Shown: one piece after another, positions 12,701 to 27,700 of the stretch
Position numbering within the stretch: position 1 is the first letter of the stretch
Layout of the letters: every line of letters starts with the position of its first letter
Notes under the pieces: generated by a model
Told to the model about the DNA's origin: nothing
The model's database searches: none
The model's input: the letters and a program-made list of their open reading frames with translations, nothing else
Translations under genes and position numbers: made by a program
Assembly: GCA_947561585.1 (NCBI GenBank)
Contig: CANNZV010002551.1
Span: 1-64,000 of the forward strand
Source: Caprella mutica
Lineage: Eukaryota > Arthropoda > Malacostraca > Amphipoda > Caprellidae
Reading direction: 5' to 3'
Length of the DNA stretch: 64,000 bases

Positions 12701-15700
12701 ATAATTACAATATCTAAATTAATTATTAGTCTCTTAATAATATTTAATGAAAATATTGCATTACATGTTTGTTTTTTATATTTTATTCATTTTAGTAGGT
12801 TTATATATAATTTTTTAATAAAAGAATTTATGAGTTCTGCTAATAATTTTGTTTTCTCCCAAGCGATTTGTCTTTCAATGACATCGAGAATATTTCTCCC
12901 GGTGGCTTCAATCAGCTGTGGAGACTCAAAATACTCATCCTAAGCCACAACAACATCACCAGCCTCAAGAAAAGGGGCTTTGAGGGCTTGTTAAGCCTCA
13001 GAACACTGTGAGTAAAGTGGCTTTGAGGGGCTGTTATGCCTGAGAACACTGTGAGTAAAGTGGCTTTTGAGGGGTTGTTAAGCCTCAGAACACTGTGAGT
13101 AAAGGGGCTTTGAGTGGTTGTTAAGCCTCAGAACATTGTGAGTAAAGGGTCTTTGAGGGGTTGTTAAGCCTCAGAACACTGTGAGTAAAGGGTCTTTGAG
13201 GGTTGTTAAGCCTCAAAACACTGAGAGTAAAGGGGCTTTGAGGGGTTGATTCGTGTTATTATATCTTTGTAATGTTTTGCTTCCATTGAGAACTACCTCA
13301 AAATCTGGCACCTAACTGATACTTCTCTCCCGTTGTGAATTGCTTCCAAAAGAAAACCAAAAAGTATTTATAAAAAAAACACTATAGTAAAACAGTTAGT
13401 AGTAAAAAAAGGTCATATTTTTTGGTCAGAGTAAAGTTCATGCAGTCTACCATGTAGTGAGGGAAGTCCTCCAGGTAGACTCCACACCATTGGCATGTGA
13501 AGATTGTAGCCGATGAAATCTACATTGATAGGGAAGAAGGCCTAAATATTAGCCATAATGAAGTAGGGAGTAATGAACTCTTTCCTCCCTCGACAGCGAT
13601 ATTCTATCAGAACTATCGATAGGACGGACACTCTAAGTGAAGGGTAGCCGGTAAATTGCTCGAAAACAATTGCTCGAAAGACAATTGCTCGAAAACAATT
13701 GCTCGAAAAACAATTGCTCGAATGAACAATTGCTCGAAAGAACAATTGCTCGAAAGACAATTGCTCGAAAAACAATTGCTCGAAGGAACAATTGCTCGAG
13801 TGAACAATTGCTCGAATTATCAAATTGCTCGAATCAACAAAATTGCTCGAATTATGAAATTGCACAGTTTTCGATTTTATAAAAGTCAGTTATTCATGAA
13901 GTGGAGCTGCACCTAACAGTCCTTGTTTCTTTTTAGTAATTGATCATTAACCATACTATAAATAATTTTAATTATTACTCATTCTGTATAATCTTTTTTT
14001 TGACAGTTTGTGTCCTCTCTTATGTAACATGTGAATTGAAATCATGTGGTGAATCACTTCTATTCATGTTTTTTTTATCATAAATCCGAAAACTTTTTTA
14101 TTACTAGCATATCTGTATGTGGCACCTCAATAGGTGAAATAACTCAAAGTTATGGCAGAGTTTTAATAAATCTATGAATTTTTTTTTTTGATAAAAAAAA
14201 CATGAATAGTACTGATTCACCACATGATTTCAATTCACATGTTACATACGAGATCACACAAACGGTCTATAAAAAGATTATACAGAATGATTAATAATTA
14301 AAATCATTTATAGAATGATTAATGATCAGTTACTAAAAAGAAACAAGGATTGTTAGGTTCACCTCCACTTCATGAATAACTGACTGTTATTAAATTGAAA
14401 ACTGTGCAATTTTATAATTCGAGCAATTTTGTTCATTCGAGCAATTTGATAATTCGAGCAATTGTTCATTCGAGCAATTGTTCGTTCGAGCAATTGTTTT
14501 TCGAGCAATTGTCTTTCGAGCAATTGTTCTTTCGAGCAATTGTTCATTCGAGCAATTGTTTTTCGAGCAATTGTTTTCGAGCAATTGTCTTTCGAGCAAT
14601 TGTTTTCGAGCAATTTACCTAGAACCAAGTGAAGTGAGTTAGGATGATTCTGTGCCCCTGTGAAGGAGGCAGTGATTGGTGGATTTGACTGACGAAGTCC
14701 AGGATAAATCTTGGAGCTAATGATTGTACCAAAACTGTGCTCCTACGCTTGGTGGAGGTTCTTCCTCTGTCAGGTTTGGGAGTACGGTTTGGAGTGCGTA
14801 GGTTCCGAGTGGAGAGTGATGGAGAGAGATTCACCTTGCTCCGTTGTTAACCCAACGTCAAGCGCACAGCTGGCTGTGCACAGGGGCCATCCTTGGATGG
14901 GTATATTGTGCCTTTTGATGGTCCCTTTATCCTTTTGACTCCTTGTGAACCAGCTAGCGGAATAGGAAGTGGGAGCTTATCTACAGACACGCATATTGAG
15001 CTGGATAGACAGGGGTTACGTATAAGTTTATGAAAGGTGGGCGAAGGTTTCGGATTTTTCTCTGTCGACCAACATCTGAAAACTTTAAAAACTAGAAGGG
15101 AATGGAAGTTCTAGTGAATAACTCAAGAAGCCCCATGTCTTTCGTTTAATGATAAACAAGTTGGGTTCACTTAACGATGCGTAATGTACAGTTTTACAAA
15201 CCAATAGAGTCAGGTTCGGAGTCCAAGCCAGGATTCCGTTGATTTTAAATCCAGACCGGAATTCTGTATGTTCCACCATGTAGACTAACTTCATAAGCAA
15301 TGATTTAAATATTAGATGAAAACTTCTCTAGATTTTTTTATTTCATGTTCAGATATGTAGGAAGTAAATATATTCAACATACTTACAATAAGATATATAT
15401 TAATAATTGCTATGTTTTAATTGTAATAATTATTTCAAATTTAATTTGCAGACACCTGAACGGGAACCAAATTCGAACGTTGCACCCATATTCTTTTTAT
15501 GGTCTTGCTACTTTACCTCAACTGTGAGTATAGTTTCAGTACTAAAAGGAAAAGTTACCATCTTTATTTATTTAATTTACATTATATTCATTTCAATTCT
15601 CAGTAATTAGACTATAAGCTTCACTTTAACCATATAATAATAAGTTCAGTGCCTCTTTTTTTACCAGACTTTCTTGATATTGAAGATATGAAGATTATAT

Positions 15701-18700
15701 TAAATTTAATTACATTACAACCAGATTTCTGCCTCGCCTAGAAAATATCATTGGCCTAGCTAGTTTGTAAGCAATTACGGTAAATATTGACCTTACTTTA
15801 TTGTAAAATATTATAATTTCAAACAATGTTGTTATTTTTTGTGACAAATTTCCGATGAAATGTTCTATTTTGTTGGGGAAGTTAAAATATTATTAAATTA
15901 ACGATTAACTTATTTGACGGACTCTTTCATTTATTTTTGTGGTCTCAAAGAGCGGTTATTTTCTATTGGATCTATTAAAAATATTAAGAGTTATCCTTAG
16001 TCATTTTGGGTAATTGGATCTATCTACCGCTTAGACCCTTTGCTCACCATTACTAGATAGAAACTTTATATTATTTTCCCTTCAGCTTATTTATATTCTT
16101 ACTGTTTTGTAATTGTACTACTAGAAACTATTTAATACTTATTACCTGAATAAGGAAGTAATTTATACCTTTCTTTTAGTCTGCCATAAAATAGCCATTA
16201 GTTTTAGAAAACTAATGGCCCTTTTATGTTAAAGTTAGACTAATGTCAAAAATTCACAATACGAGGTAGTTCCTTATTCAAGACTCTGCATTCACTATAG
16301 ACGATTCACACTTTACCAGACACTGTTTAATATTCCTCTTTCTATTCCCCAGAGATCTGAGCAGTCAGGCCATTGAGTCCATTGCCCCGTTAGCCTTTAT
16401 GGGACTGAGGAACTTAACATCACTGTGAGTAAAGAACAAATAGGGGTAAGGGGCGAGTTATGGGACTGAGGAACTTAACGTCACTGTGAGTAAAGAACAA
16501 ATAGGGGTAAGGGGTGAGTTATGGGACTGAGGAACTTAACGTCACTGTGAGTAAAGAACAAATAGGGGTAAGGGGCAAGTTATGGGACTGAGGAACTTAA
16601 CGTCACTGTGAGTAAAGAACAAATAGGGGTAAGGGGCAAGTTATGGGACTGAGGAACTTAACGTCACTGTGAGTAAAGAACAAATAGGGGTAAGGGGTGA
16701 GTTATGGGACTGAGGAACTTAACGTCACTGTGAGTAAAGAACAAATAGGGGTAAGGGGCAAGTTATGGGACTGAGGAACTTAACGTCGCTGTGAGTAAAG
16801 AACAAATAGGGGTAAGGGGCGAGTTATTGGACTGAGGAACTTAACGTCACTGTGAGTAAAGAACAAATAGGGGTAAGGGGCGAGTTATGGGACTGAGGAA
16901 CTTAACGTCACTGTGAGTAAAAAACAAATAGGGGTAAGGGGCAAGTTATGGGACTGAGGAACTTAACGTCACTGTGAGTAAAGAACAAATAGGGGTAAGG
17001 GGCGAGTTATTGGACTGAGGAACTTAACGTCACTGTGAGTAAAGAACAAATAGGGGTAAGGGGCGAGTTATGGGAATGAGGAACTTAACGTCACTGTGAG
17101 TAAAGAACAAATAGGGGTAAGGGGCGAGTTATGGGAATGAAGAACTTAACGTCACTGTGAGTAAAGAACAAATAGGGGTAAAAGGCTAGTTACCGGTCAG
17201 TTTCAAATTCACATTTTTGGACACGTAAGAAATAAATGTATTTGCAATTATTATTCAACTTTTATTATTTTAACATTTTAAGATCTTGCTCAAAAGTATA
17301 TCTTATGAAAATCTCTTATGCATATCTTATATCGAAAAGTATATCTTTTGGGGCTTGAGAATTATTTTTTAACAATTTTTATTATCTCAATAAATATTAT
17401 TCATTATTTTCCAGTATCCAATATTTGAAATCCATTATACCTGCAGGTATCATGGATACTAATTAGCTTAAGTTGGATGGCATTTTTTTCTTATTCTATA
17501 AAAAATGGTTAACTTGTATTACAGTTTGTTTTTTCCGCAATTTATTTACGCCAATCTGATATGGGGAGGAACCTATGATACCCATTTGCATGTAGTTGAA
17601 CTGTTGCAAAAGAGAGTTGTGAGAATTGTCACCCACAGTGATTATTTGGCATATACAAATAATCTCTTTTCGAGAACTGATATCCTTAAAGTAACAGATA
17701 TTCATGACTATTTACTTTTGATTTACATGTTTAAAATAGGCATATCTTTGCTATTTCTAACTATCACTATAATACTAGACATGCAACTGACCCTGTACTA
17801 GATCATCATAGATTGACTCTTACTCCACACAGTGTCAGCTATTCCTCCTTCAAATTGTGGCACACTTTACTTTGTGAATTAAAATCCAATACAACATTAA
17901 ATAGCATTAAACGAAAACTTAAACTTTATTATATAGAGAAGTATCAAGTAGACCATTGAATTTCATTTTAATAAAAATATTCTTTTTTTTTACTCAATAT
18001 AACTGCCGTAGTAAATTGTTAATTAATGTAGTATTTATTACAGAGTTTTTATTTTTGCTTTACGTAATTTTGTGTTCATTTTAACTTCCGTTATACATTA
18101 CTAATTTTTTTTAGTATTTATTTATGATTTGTGATTTTGTGTTCAATTTAGCGGCCATAATAAATTGTTAATTGTGTAGTAGGATTTATGTAGTGTTATT
18201 ATTCTATATATATGCCTACCTACTTTTCTGCCCGAAAAAGTCCTATCATCTGATAGGACTTTATATTAGGTCTTGAAAATGAGATTTTAATAATTTCCAT
18301 TCTTTTTTTATATATATTTCTGTAATTTTAAATAAATAAATATGAATAAAAATTATTAGAAACAATCCATAGTATATTTGATGTGCACATTCACAACCCA
18401 AGCATCCATGACACATTGTGCACACATGGGCACTAGATGGTTAGAGATGGGCAAGAGATGACAGACTGAAAAGTAGCCTAGAAATGACATGGGGTTGCTG
18501 TGGTTTTCCATTCTCATGGAATGTTACCTGGGAGAAGGTTGGTTCAATGTTGCAAATCCATCCCATTGAATTGTTATATTTGCCCAACCTGATTAATATA
18601 TAGCTTATCAACATTACATCGCGGAAACTTGATTAACATATTATAGCAACGTCTTGGGCCAAGATGGTTTCAGTATAACAGCCCATGCTGCCACAATGTT

Positions 18701-21700
18701 GGCCCATTTTGCAAACACACAGTATCAATACGATTTGTCAACCTTGTGCCCACATGGGCCCAATTAACTTGTTTTGCTTGGTAAACACCTTATTTATATT
18801 TTTTCTATTATAAAACACAAGTTTTATGAATTATCTTCCCTCAGTAAATAAAGTAATTAAAATAGAACATTAATTAAAACTATTATTTCCATATCAATTA
18901 GTAAGAAAGATAGAAATTATAGAAATAGACAACAATTATCTTTAATTGATGCAGGAAATATGTTAATACTGATTGAACATTTATTAAAATACGGCATCCT
19001 TTTATAATTATTTAATGATTTATCATTATGATTCAAATAATAAATATAATTACTGTTAGTTGCGTTCATGAAACTATATAATAAATATTTATAATTTTTT
19101 TCTGTTAAAAACTTCGTTAAAAACATTTCAAAATAGATTTCAATTAACTTTTTAATATTTCTACCCTATCTGATGTCACTTTAACATTAAAAACAAATCT
19201 AATTTCGACAAGAAATAAGAAAAACCCTAAACGAAATGTTCACGATTAAATAAAATTAAAACTCCTTCATTATATCGAATGAATTACTCCAATAATGATA
19301 ATCAAATTATACACTAAAATCACAGTTCCGAAAAGCACACAATGTCGTAGATAAAGGAGATAACTTTTAATATTCTATCATCCCACCTCATCTTCATCTC
19401 TGGGGATAACATTTCGTGTTTTAGAATGAAAGAAATTTTTGGAATGCAAGATTATTTTTTTGAATCTAATTCCAATTCAATTTTGTTTTTTCAAACTTTT
19501 TATAGTTCCTAACATTTCTACAAGATGTGCAATCTATATTTGTGGCAATAACTAACTTTACAATAACTTTACAATAAGTTTACAATAACTAACTAATTAT
19601 ATTTATAGTAATACTAATCTGAGGAACTGGTTGATTTCTTAAAAATAATTCACATTTGATGTATTTACTTCCCTATAATATATTATATACTACTGTGATA
19701 CTGATATATATTATAAACTACTGTGATACTGATATATATTATAAACTACTGTGATACTGATATATATTATATACTACTGTGATACTGATATATATTATAT
19801 ACTACTGTGATACTGATATATATTATATACTATTGTGATACTGATATATATTATATACTACTGTGAATACGTACTTCACATTTTATAACAAAATATAGAA
19901 AATGTCGAAAGAGTCATAGATAAGCTATGACGTCATCGGTTCTCAATCGAATTCAATTACTTATTCGAAATAAAGCGCTTCAGTTTTTGTATCACAATCT
20001 TCACATTCGTTAGGATGAAATTTATTCTGTTTCTTATTACAACTTAAACAGAATGGAAGATTTTGAACATCACTTTGATATATGAGACTGTATATCTGAT
20101 TTATTGGTTTCCTTCTTGGAAATAGCAAGGGAAACCACAAATAAGTGATCATGCTCTTATTTTTTGGAGTTATCGAATATTTCAATATAAATTATCAATA
20201 TCTTATTTTGACTTATTTGAAACATAATCCCAGGCAGCAAGGATTTATTCCTGGGATATTAAGGGAATGTCCCAGTAATATATCATTCTTCCCAGGGTTA
20301 TTTCCTTAATATCCCAGGAATAATGCTTGCTACCTGGGATATATAGAACTGAGAAGTATGCCTATTTATGAATGTTTTCTTGTTAGATTCCAATGGACGA
20401 ATATCACACAAATTTTAAGTTTACAAAATTTTGAATTAAATAAATGCTCTAAAATTATAGTGATGATCTCTTTTTTAGCTGTTTCCCTTGCTCTGCAATT
20501 TATTTATTCAGAATAACAAATTGGAAATACTTAACGTCATAAACCTATTAAATAAGATTCAGATGATTATATTGTATCAAATTTGTATCACAGATACAGC
20601 ATCAGTTGCATAGATATTCTTAATAAATAGACATCACAATTCAGGTGTCAAACATATTAAGCCTACTTCCACTCTTGACTCTGACGTCAGAATAACACCA
20701 ATGTACACACATTGAATAGAATGAGAATTCAAATTACGTCATTTAAAGATCCATGCTCCAGATTTACTTCAGCAAATACAAACACAAAAACTGTTTGCTG
20801 TGTAAACATTTGGTCCTGGCTTATTTCCCTTGCAGAAAATTCCACCACGGAAAAATTGTTGTCATTCCACGTAACTATATATTAAATTTGCAATTGTCTA
20901 ATACCAAATTTTCAAGATTTGTTACAGGTTCTCATATGCCCTGATTTGGCTTAATTATTGAACCATATCACAAATTACAGTTAAGCTACATAGTATATGT
21001 CTGACTGTGAGAAATTATACTGAATAACTAAAGTGTTTTGGTAGTATAATGTCATCGTTCATCAATTTAAAAGCAAAAATTGGTAATTTACAATAATGTA
21101 CATCCAGATACTAAATTTAAGAACTGTTGATTTAAATTATGAAAATATTGCAGACTAACCTAAAGTTACTGTCAATTAGCTTTTACTATTGATTTTTATA
21201 CTATATATCATAATGTGAAAATACACAGTTTAATCTATATCGTTAGTCTGTTTAGACTTATTATTCATTGAAATTGCTTTCAGTTAATTTTCGTTCCATT
21301 GAAATTGAATTGAAATTTTTTTTTAAATTGAAAATTTTATTTCAAGTCTCCATTGTTATCTTTCATCTATTTCATAATTACTAGGATTTGTGCACAAGTG
21401 CTTTCAAAATTGACATCAGTTTTAGAAATTATAATAAAAGTAAAAGTAATTATTTCTGCAGGCTCTACTTTTACTCCAATTTTTTCATCTGATTGATCAG
21501 GAGTTAAATTTAATTTAATTCTCAAACCATTTATTGAACTGATATCAGAATAATTTGGTATCGGTGCTACCAAGAGCAGTAATAGGTTAGTGTGACGGAC
21601 AGACAGACAGAAGCTTTGTTATAGAAAATTGTAGTTTGAATACATAAATACGAGTCAACGAAAATGAATTTATAATACATAATACTTTATAATTTATAAA

Positions 21701-24700
21701 GTGTGATTGAAAAGATTCATACTCAACGGAAAATCTATAATATCAGAGGTTATTTAAACAAGTTTTTGAAGGAAAAACCTTCAACGTAGTGTTTTAAATA
21801 ACCTCTGACATTAATATACAGTGTGTCTAACAAAAAAGTATCCACTGCCATTGAATATATGAATAAAAGTACTATGTACAATTTATTAATCAGTATGCGT
21901 AATATAGTACCAATATATTATGCATCTTATCAGAGAATGATGAAAATGTAGATTAATGCAGATTCAATGGCAGTGGATACATTTTAGGTGGACACACTGT
22001 AATGTGAAATATTCATAAAATAAAAGCAGTTAAAATATTTTAAGTTTTCACTTTACATTTTAAATTAGAGCACTTACGTCTGACTTTTATAATAATTTTA
22101 TAAACTTTTTGCTATTATATTATCGTCATTATTCAATTAATAACTGAAACAAAATCTGAGGGCACTAACCTGTATACTGTGGAATTAAATCAGTAGGTAT
22201 ATAAGCACGTGCTCACTTCTATTGAATTAAAATTGGCCGTAAAGGGAAAAGATATTATTACGCTTTCTATGTAGCTTTACAATTTAAATACCTTTAATTA
22301 AATGACTGTGACATTACAAACCTTTATAATTTAGAGGAATAATATGAACAGTATCTATCATTTTTTACATTACTTGCAGTTTTAGAGGATAGCGCTAGGG
22401 TTATGCTCATCAAATATTATGTCTTTGATTTTGTGTTCAGTAGACTCGTTGGCTTCATTTACTATCACCTCTTCATTTTCCTCTTCCATTCGTGAGTGTA
22501 ACTACATATATACGTGTGCTTGTGTCACTTTTCGCCACACTCCTCGTTAAGTGACTGCATTTACGGAGTAGCTTTTCTTCATTAACGAACTTGATATGGA
22601 CTAATGGTTTATAATGAAGCAACTCTCCTTCATGTCTGTTTCTTCCAGTCCATTGTATTTAATTTTATTTTGACGTCAGTGATATGGCCTTTGGTTCCGA
22701 AAATTAGTTTTTTTACCTATTCATCCTGCCTGTGGTGTTATTGAAAGACAATTTAGTTGAAGCTTCTTTATAGTTCCAAATGAAATCAATGTGTCTAATA
22801 ACATGAATGGTTCGACTCTTATACACCAGTGGTCGCATAGTTACAAAGTCGGCTATATGTAATTCATTCAATATTTATCCAAATACTTATCAACTAATTC
22901 TAAACATATTATCACATTTCTCTTTTCATAAATCAAATCTTCCCATTCAATCGTTGCTTCTCCTAGGCTTTGTTGTAACTTCAGTAGTGCCATCTGGTGG
23001 CACTACGGTGATGACCCTCTACAAGACGTTGGTTCGACCACATTTGGAGTATGCAGTGCAGTTCTGGTCTCCTACATATAGGTGCGACGTGGAGCGCTTG
23101 TAGAGGATTCAAGCCCGAGCGACCAAGTTAGTGCCTGAGATCAGGAACAAGGGATATGAGAGGCGGCTGATTGACCCTGACCTCCTAACTCTTGAGCAAC
23201 GACGTCTTCGTGGTCAGTTGATTGAGACCTACAAGATCATTCGGGGTCATAGCACCCTTGACCCGACATCGATCTTCTCATTCAACCTGAACCCCACCCG
23301 AAATCATGGGTACAAATTAGAAGTACCAAGATTCCGCACCAACAAGTTCCGTGACTTGATGACAGTGAAGGTATGCAGTGTATGGAATGCCCTTCCCAGT
23401 GAGGCGGTGAATGCACCCTCTGTCGAGTCCTTCAAGAGGAACGTAGATAGGATTATTTGTAGGTTAATATAATTCCTTTCTTTTAAGTTGAGAGCAATCC
23501 CAGAGCCTTCCCGTGGCGAGAGAGGTTAAGGTCTTACCGCCTCCACATGCACGCTTGCGTGTGTGTGGTGGGGGTTTGGCTGAACTAATCTGGTAAATCC
23601 TGACCCCCCGAATAGGAGCACATCTCTCAGAGAGGTGTGTTTTTTAGGGGTCTGGTGGGGAGTGAGTGATCCATCATAGAGTCTAAAACCCTGACTTCTA
23701 TGGTGGTGAAGCCTGTGCAACAAGTTCTAGATTTGATGCACGGGATGAGGGGATTGAGGGAGAGTCAAAAGTGTGCACTTGCTGCACTGGGATCACCCTC
23801 GGATGGGCGAAAGGCGCCTTTTGTGTGATCCCGTTTCCTTGTGACTCCTTGTGACTCTCTCTCTCTCTCTCTCTTCATTCCTTTCTGTTTTTTCATAAGG
23901 TCGCAAAAATCTTCTGATTCTTCACTAAATTCAGCCATTCTAGCAAAGCTTTATGGAATTCTTCATTGTCTTTGATCCCATCTTCAGATTCTTTAATTAT
24001 CAGCATTTTCATTACTTTTACTGAAGCTTCTATGAATCCATTGGATTGTGCGTAATAAGGGGAAGATTTAACGTGACTCACTCACTCTTCATTCTTTCAA
24101 AAACTCTTTGAATTCCCTTGAAGAAAACTGTGGACCTCCATCTGTCCTGATTCTTACAGGAACTCCAGTACTTCTGAAACACTCATCTTTTGTTTTTGTG
24201 TTTCCTGATTTAAATTAGTAAATCACTGGCAATGCTGAGACTTTATCCGTACACAAGATGATCTTTTCCTTTGCACGAAGAGAAATAAATATGAACCTCT
24301 TCAAATATTCTAAATAGTTTATTTTGAATTATGGTTCTTTTTGTAATTTTGTTGGCCTGGCAATAAAATTTGACATTTGGTGCAGTTACTTATCATATTC
24401 TTGATTTTGTTGTTTATTTCAGGCCTGTAAACACAACTTCTTGCTCTTCTTCCTGTTTTTTCGATACCCTGATGAGCTGAGTGTAGCAATTGTAGCTGCT
24501 TCAATATTTTGGGTCTTGCTTTTGTAAGATTTTTGATAAGGGACTTGGGAATTATTCATGAATTATTCCAAGTTTTTGGCATGCTATCCATGATAACAAC
24601 ATGCCGCTCGATAGCACAGTGGTATGAGCGTTCACCTCACGTTAGTGAGGTCGTACGTTCGGGTCCTGCACTGACTCAGTGGGATTTATGCCCTGTGTGA

Positions 24701-27700
24701 ACGAGTGGTTACTGGCCAGGTTTGAGTCACCTGGCTGGAATTAGGTTAAGGTCGGAATTTAGTACATATGTGCCCACCTGTAGGCCTGAGTGCTGTCTCT
24801 TAGGAGCGTCCTATCAAATTTAATCTTTAATGATAACATTTTTTCCTGGTTGTGACATATCACAACATCTTCTGAGGTTTCTCTCACTTCGTATTCAATC
24901 TTGATTTTCAATGATCCAAGAGTTTGAATTTTCGTGCCATTAACTGCAATCAAGTTTTCATTGATTTGATTAAATCGATCATATGTGTTTATTTTTATCT
25001 TCTTGATAAGATTGACACCACAAGCGGCCTCTTGACTTGCCCTGTATGATTTTGTTTTTGTTTCTACACAAGATTGACCAGTGGCCTGTCCATGGCCTGT
25101 ACTTAACTATAGTTAAGTAGGTCATGGCCTGTCTTCCTATAAACATTGTAGGTACTTTTGTGATCTATACAATTTTGAATGCCATGAGGTGCATTTCCAC
25201 ATTTCTGATATTTTCTATTGTCTCTTTCAGTTGGTTCATTTCTGATTTCAGTGCCTCTCGGTTGACGTTTTGTGTTTTCCAACACTATCATTGCTGATTC
25301 TCCCAGAGAGCGTTGCTGCATTCTTTTCACCTTCTCTTAAGCTTCTACAGATTCTTGTAACAATATTAAGATCTGGAAAAAGTGATGATGAGATTAATTT
25401 CTGACGAACATCTTCTTTGTGAATGCATGACATTATTCTAGTTACAATTCGTTGATCATTGAATATTTCACAAAAGTTGTACTCATCTGCCATTTTTCTT
25501 ATTGAAACATAAAATTAGTCGAAACTTTCGTCTTCTGACTGTTTTCGCCTTTCGATTTGTACTCTGTCAATAGCAACATTTTGTTTTGATCTAATATGCC
25601 TTTGAATTTCGTCCAGAATGTCATCTATCGTCTCATTTCCTTCGTCTTCTATGTTGATGCCACACAAGAGTTGTAGCCTCATGTCTTCGGTAAGACAACT
25701 TCTGAAGTCTGCCTTCTGTACGTCTGAGGAAGCTCATGTGGATTTTGTAGCTTGAAATAATCCTTTCATGCAGCTCTCCATGATATGAATTGTTGAAGGT
25801 TTGTTACGGTAGCATTAAGATGGTTTGCAGGAGTAGATAGTTTTTCTCGTCTACTGTTAGTTTCTTCTTGTTTCCGTTCATTTCCAAAGTTAACTGCCTC
25901 CATGTTAGTAGTTATAATCTTCTCTCAGTGCATTAGTTGTTTTTTGTCTTTGAGACTCTTCCTGCTGATGCTGTAAATACGTCATGAACCTATTTCATTG
26001 TTTCTTCTGGTTGCTTCTTCTATCCTTTTGTCATTTTTCTTGATCCTGTCTACAGCGCCAAGTAATGTTATTGAAAGACAAGTTAGTTGGAGCTTCTCTA
26101 TACAGTTCCGGATGAAATCAATGTGTCTAATAACATAAATGGTTCGACTCTTATACACCAGTTGTGGCATAGTTACAGAGTCGGTTAAATGTAATTTATT
26201 TATTAATCCAAATACTTATCAATTAATTCTATCTAAACGTATTATCACACTGTCGATAAAATAAATGATGATATTCAAATCAAACACTTAGTTATAATTA
26301 ATTATAACTTCTTTAAAATCTACTTTTTGTACTATTGAACATCATTAATGGATTAATACCAATTTTGTTGATTTATATATTACAAAAGCATAATCCATGC
26401 TATATATTTGGTATAAACTAAATTTATGTAGCTGTGTTGTTCAGTTTAATACCAAAGTTCATTAATCTCTCGAAATGCACTACCAGTTGAAATCTACTCT
26501 TCCATTATTCACTAAACTCCGAATTTCTGTTGAAATATTGGAAAGTGGCACTATAAGTTATAACTAAAATACTCACTATAAGATATATAACTACTATAAT
26601 ACTCACTATAAATTATAACTAAAATACTCACTATAAGATATATAACTACTATAATACTCACTATAAGTTATAACTAAAATAGTTACTATAAGATATAACT
26701 AAAATACTCACTATAAGATATATAACTACTATGTATAATACTCACTATAAATTATAACTAAAATACTTACTATAAGATATAACTAAAATACTTACTATAA
26801 GATATATAACTACTGTAATACTTACTATAAGTAATAACTGAAAAACTAAAGTACACTACGTGCTGCTAATTGGACTCTGATAAAAGCTCAATTTATTTAG
26901 TAATTACTATCACTGACTACGCCTTCACTCCAATGATTTCAACTGTATAAAATAAAATGTAATTTAGTCATTGAAGCCATTTATTGAACTTGAACTATTG
27001 AATTTCCTGTCCATGCTACCAGTTGCTTGCCAAGCGTATTATTAGGTTAGTGTAATGGACAGACAGACAGAAGCCACTCTTATTATAATAATAATTGATC
27101 GTACTGATGGATATTAAAATACTTTGTTGTTTCACTAATAAGATATTGACTAAATGTAACTTTTTGTTAAATACTTTATTTATGAAAGCACCACAAGGAT
27201 CATTTCTCTATTTTCAATTGTTAAGAACAATAGATTGAAAAAACTAACAGATATACTTACTTTTCTTCCTCAATATAATTATTAATAGTTTTACAGTAGA
27301 TATTGTAATGTTAATTAAGGTATTATATTTATTCATGAATACATTGCTATGAAGTAAATAACACACTCTGCACCAGATTACAGTGCAGTAAAAAAAAGAC
27401 GAGAACATCTTTGTAAGAGTTGAAAATAGGAATTTAGAAAACAATGATTTGTGAAATTAACATCATCTCACTGACTCTTTTCTCTGATAGTACATCATCT
27501 CACTGACTCTTTTCTCTGATAGTACATCATCTCACTGACTCTTTTCTCTGATAGTACATCATCTCACTGACTCTTTTCTCTGATATTACATCATCTCACT
27601 GACTCTTTTTCTCTGAGAGTACAATCATCTCACTGACTCTTTTCTCTGATATTACATCATCTCACTGACTCTTTTTTCTGATAGTACATCATCTCACTGA

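Larger units (their letters stand above)
22733..26300 (-). mobile_element. Ty3/Gypsy-like LTR retrotransposon remnant
   Basis: Minus-strand element. LTR-like sequence starting TGTTATTGAAAG lies at 22733 and again at 26067, sharing AATCAATGTGTCTAATAACA and GGTTCGACTCTTATACACCA. Left of 26067, read on the minus strand, TTGGCGCTGTAGACAGG looks like a primer binding site. Gag-like frames (25248-25493 and 25103-25330) include a degenerate CCHC knuckle (CGNAPHGIQNC). A protease-like frame is at 24759-24953 (AVNGTKIQTLGS). Then come the integrase HHCC domain (24319-24504, AHQGIEKTGRRAR..CTKCQ) and an integrase core fragment (23893-24081, SSPYYAQSNGFIEASV). RT and RNase H are absent. A SINE (24602) and a CR1-like copy (22960) are inserted. 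LTR outer edges are unsure. Confidence 0.8.

Noticed and set aside
13542..14628. Frames rich in NNCSKE / RAIVHSSN
   Set aside because: They only translate the foldback element's CAATTGCTCGAAA subrepeats on either strand.
24603..24670. Possible tRNA gene
   Set aside because: A and B boxes fit, but no acceptor stem closes, a SINE body follows and a second copy exists at 52318.
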